Shown here: piece by piece, positions 5,915-6,928 of the stretch | How positions within the stretch are numbered: position 1 is the stretch's first letter | Layout of the letters: each line of letters begins with the position of its first letter | DNA from: Rhizobium sp. Q54 | Lineage (GTDB): Bacteria; Pseudomonadota; Alphaproteobacteria; Rhizobiales; Beijerinckiaceae | DNA: 6,928 nt | Direction: 5' to 3' | Assembly (NCBI GenBank): GCA_945901195.1 | Contig: CAMDKB010000248.1 | Span: forward strand, 1 to 6,928 | The notes under the pieces: generated by a model | What the model was told of the DNA's origin: nothing | The model's database searches: none | The model's input: the letters and a program-made list of their open reading frames with translations, nothing else | Position numbers and translations under genes: made by a program

Positions 5915-6682
5915 TCAGAGCCACCCGGCGCTTTGTGCCGCTGTCCAGAGCAGCCGCAATCCGAGAACTGTCAGGCAAATCTGGAATATCAGCCGGAACC
6001 GCGCCTCGGGCATGCGCAGCAATGCTGCCTCGCCCATCCAGTTTCCAACGGCTCCCGTGAGAATCATAGCCACCATGAGCGGCAGGTAGGCCCCGATAGC
6101 AATCCCGACGAACAGAAACGCCATGAGCTTGAGCGTATGTGTAATGCTCATCAGTATGCCCAGCGTGGCCGCGTGGTTGTGACGAGTGGGTGAGGCGGCG
6201 GCGATGAACGGCGCGATCAGGGTTCCCGTGGCTGAAACGAAAACGCCAAGAAAGGTCGCGGCAAAACCAACCCCGAGAAAGCGGGCATTCACACCGCCGA
6301 TCCGGCCGAGTTTCGGCATCCAGGTCACCAGCAGAATAAAGCAGCCGAGAATCAGCTGCAGCCAGCCCATCGGCAGTGACACAAACACCTTTGCGCCCAC
6401 AATCGCGCCTGTGGTCGCGCCGATCACGAAAGGTAACACGGTTGCCTTCACCACATGCTGACGCATGATGAGTGTGCGGCTGACCCCTTGCCCCAATTGC
6501 ACGACAGTATGGACGGGGATCAAGACTTCGGGCCTTAAAATATTCGCCATAAGGGCCAGCAAGATAAGCCCGCCCGCCGCGCCCGTCAGTGTGCCAAGCA
6601 GGGCCGTCGCGAAGGAAGCGAAGCAAAGCCCGGCGAAAAGCCATGGACCGATATCTGGCGCTGTGAAGATTGAAATGTCCAT
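5915..6682 (-). CDS. TSUP-family (TauE/SafE) membrane transporter
   Basis: A 255-residue integral inner-membrane protein with about eight hydrophobic segments (roughly 12-48, 80-101, 106-122, 134-162, 171-199, 200-218 and 228-248, the first and some others being double). Its N-terminal glycine-rich repeat GTLTGAAGGLILLALM (30-45) is typical of the TauE/SafE/TSUP family. The related motif in the second half is around FVSATGTLIAPFI (148-160), giving the usual inverted-repeat architecture. Members export or import sulfite, sulfoacetate and other small organic anions; the substrate cannot be told from sequence alone. I prefer ATG 6682 to a TTG at 6700 (six residues longer); neither has a strong Shine-Dalgarno. 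It ends 22 bp from the tRNA 3' end and is convergent with it, so it is the chromosomal neighbour of tRNA-Pro rather than element cargo. An IS630-type element starts close upstream. Confidence 0.88.
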   Translation of the reverse strand: MDISIFTAPDIGPWLFAGLCFASFATALLGTLTGAAGGLILLALMANILRPEVLIPVHTVVQLGQGVSRTLIMRQHVVKATVLPFVIGATTGAIVGAKVFVSLPMGWLQLILGCFILLVTWMPKLGRIGGVNARFLGVGFAATFLGVFVSATGTLIAPFIAAASPTRHNHAATLGILMSITHTLKLMAFLFVGIAIGAYLPLMVAMILTGAVGNWMGEAALLRMPEARFRLIFQICLTVLGLRLLWTAAQSAGWL

Positions 6683-6727
6683 GGGTTCTGCCGGAGTCAA
6701 AGGAGGGCCGCCGGCGGGCCATTTTGG

Positions 6728-6758
6728 ACCACCAGTGTTTCGAGGGCAAACTAGTGGT
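6728..6758. repeat. imperfect inverted repeat upstream of the transposase, possible IS end
   Basis: ACCACCAGT (6728-6736) pairs with ACTAGTGGT (6750-6758) with one mismatch across a 13-bp centre. It contains a TA at 6752-6753, about 70 bp before the transposase start. IS630 elements insert at TA, so the IS left end may begin here, but the right end is outside the window and I cannot confirm terminal repeats. Confidence 0.25.
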
Positions 6759-6824
6759 TCCCGTCGTTGATTTTGGCGAGAGCCTCTGAATCACTGTCGC
6801 TGTTATCAGCGATTGAGATGATTC

Positions 6825-6928
6825 GTGTCGGAGAAAGAGATTGGCGTCAAGAAGTACGTTGTGCGGTTGAGCGCCGGGGAGCGTGATCAACTTACCGCTT
6901 TGATCCGCTCGGGCAAGCGCTCGGCGCA
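6825..6928 (+). CDS. IS630-family transposase, N-terminal part (cut by window end)
   Basis: The frame from GTG 6825 reads MSEKEIGVKKYVVRLSAGER followed by DQLTALIRSGKRSA and runs off the window. 'KKY-V-LS--ER--L--LI--GK--A' is the conserved beginning of IS630-family transposases, just before their helix-turn-helix DNA-binding domain. These enzymes are DDE recombinases of the IS630/Tc1/mariner superfamily that insert at TA dinucleotides. A stop codon at 6819-6821 in the same frame limits the start to GTG 6825; only a weak GAG lies upstream. It is divergent from the transporter gene, about 140 bp away, and its terminal repeat should lie between them. Whether the full gene is intact cannot be seen. 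Confidence 0.75.
   Translation, partial: MSEKEIGVKKYVVRLSAGERDQLTALIRSGKRSA

Noticed and set aside
6701..6726. GC-rich palindrome followed by ATTTT, resembling an intrinsic terminator on the plus strand
   Set aside because: The palindromic core CCGCCGGCGG leaves little room for a loop, the T-run is short, and no plus-strand gene ends here.
5844..6890. Long minus-strand open frame across the transporter gene and tRNA fragment, ending in SERIRTSDPLLPN
   Set aside because: It is out of frame with the clear TSUP protein, rich in arginine and histidine, and its end is simply the tRNA 3' sequence translated, a well-known annotation artefact.
1..6928. CRISPR array, rRNA, riboswitch or toxin-antitoxin/defence cassette
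   Set aside because: No spaced direct repeats, rRNA-like or conserved riboswitch sequence, or paired small toxin/antitoxin genes were seen on either strand.

Overview
The window looks like the right-hand end of an integrated, phage-related element in an alphaproteobacterial chromosome, followed by about 1 kb of flanking chromosome. The host call is inference. It rests on the high G+C with strong G/C at third codon positions, on the tRNA-Pro 3' sequence, and on the style of the integrase, primase and IS630 proteins. No species marker is present.

Element side (1 to about 5892). Every gene here is on the minus strand, so transcription runs from right to left. At the right boundary (5848-5892) is a 3' fragment of a tRNA-Pro gene, from the anticodon loop (anticodon CGG) to CCA. 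The left arm of the anticodon stem and everything 5' of it are missing, which is the usual signature of site-specific integration into a tRNA gene. Next to it is a complete tyrosine integrase (4439-5710), preceded by a 10-bp perfect inverted repeat whose loop carries the Shine-Dalgarno sequence. The integrase overlaps by ATGA an unrecognised gene of lower G+C (3759-4442). After a short intergenic region with an AT-rich palindrome comes an AlpA-like helix-turn-helix protein (3446-3649), which overlaps by ATGA a 759-residue primase-helicase (1170-3449). Then come a roughly 200-bp gap with a 9-bp tandem repeat at its edge, a small phage-type gene that appears frameshifted (552-969), a small terminase subunit-like protein (20-469), and the first nine codons of what may be the next packaging gene (1-27).

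Together these genes form an integration / control / replication / packaging-initiation module: integrase, AlpA-type regulator, AEP primase with AAA+ helicase, and TerS. This order and compactness recall phage satellites (PICI or capsid-forming PICI-like elements) as much as a full prophage. The left part of the element is outside the window, so the two cannot be separated here.

Chromosome side (5893-6928). A TSUP-family (TauE/SafE) membrane transporter gene on the minus strand ends 22 bp from the tRNA 3' end. Upstream of it, on the plus strand, starts an IS630-family transposase cut by the window edge. The IS appears to sit directly in the upstream region of the transporter gene.
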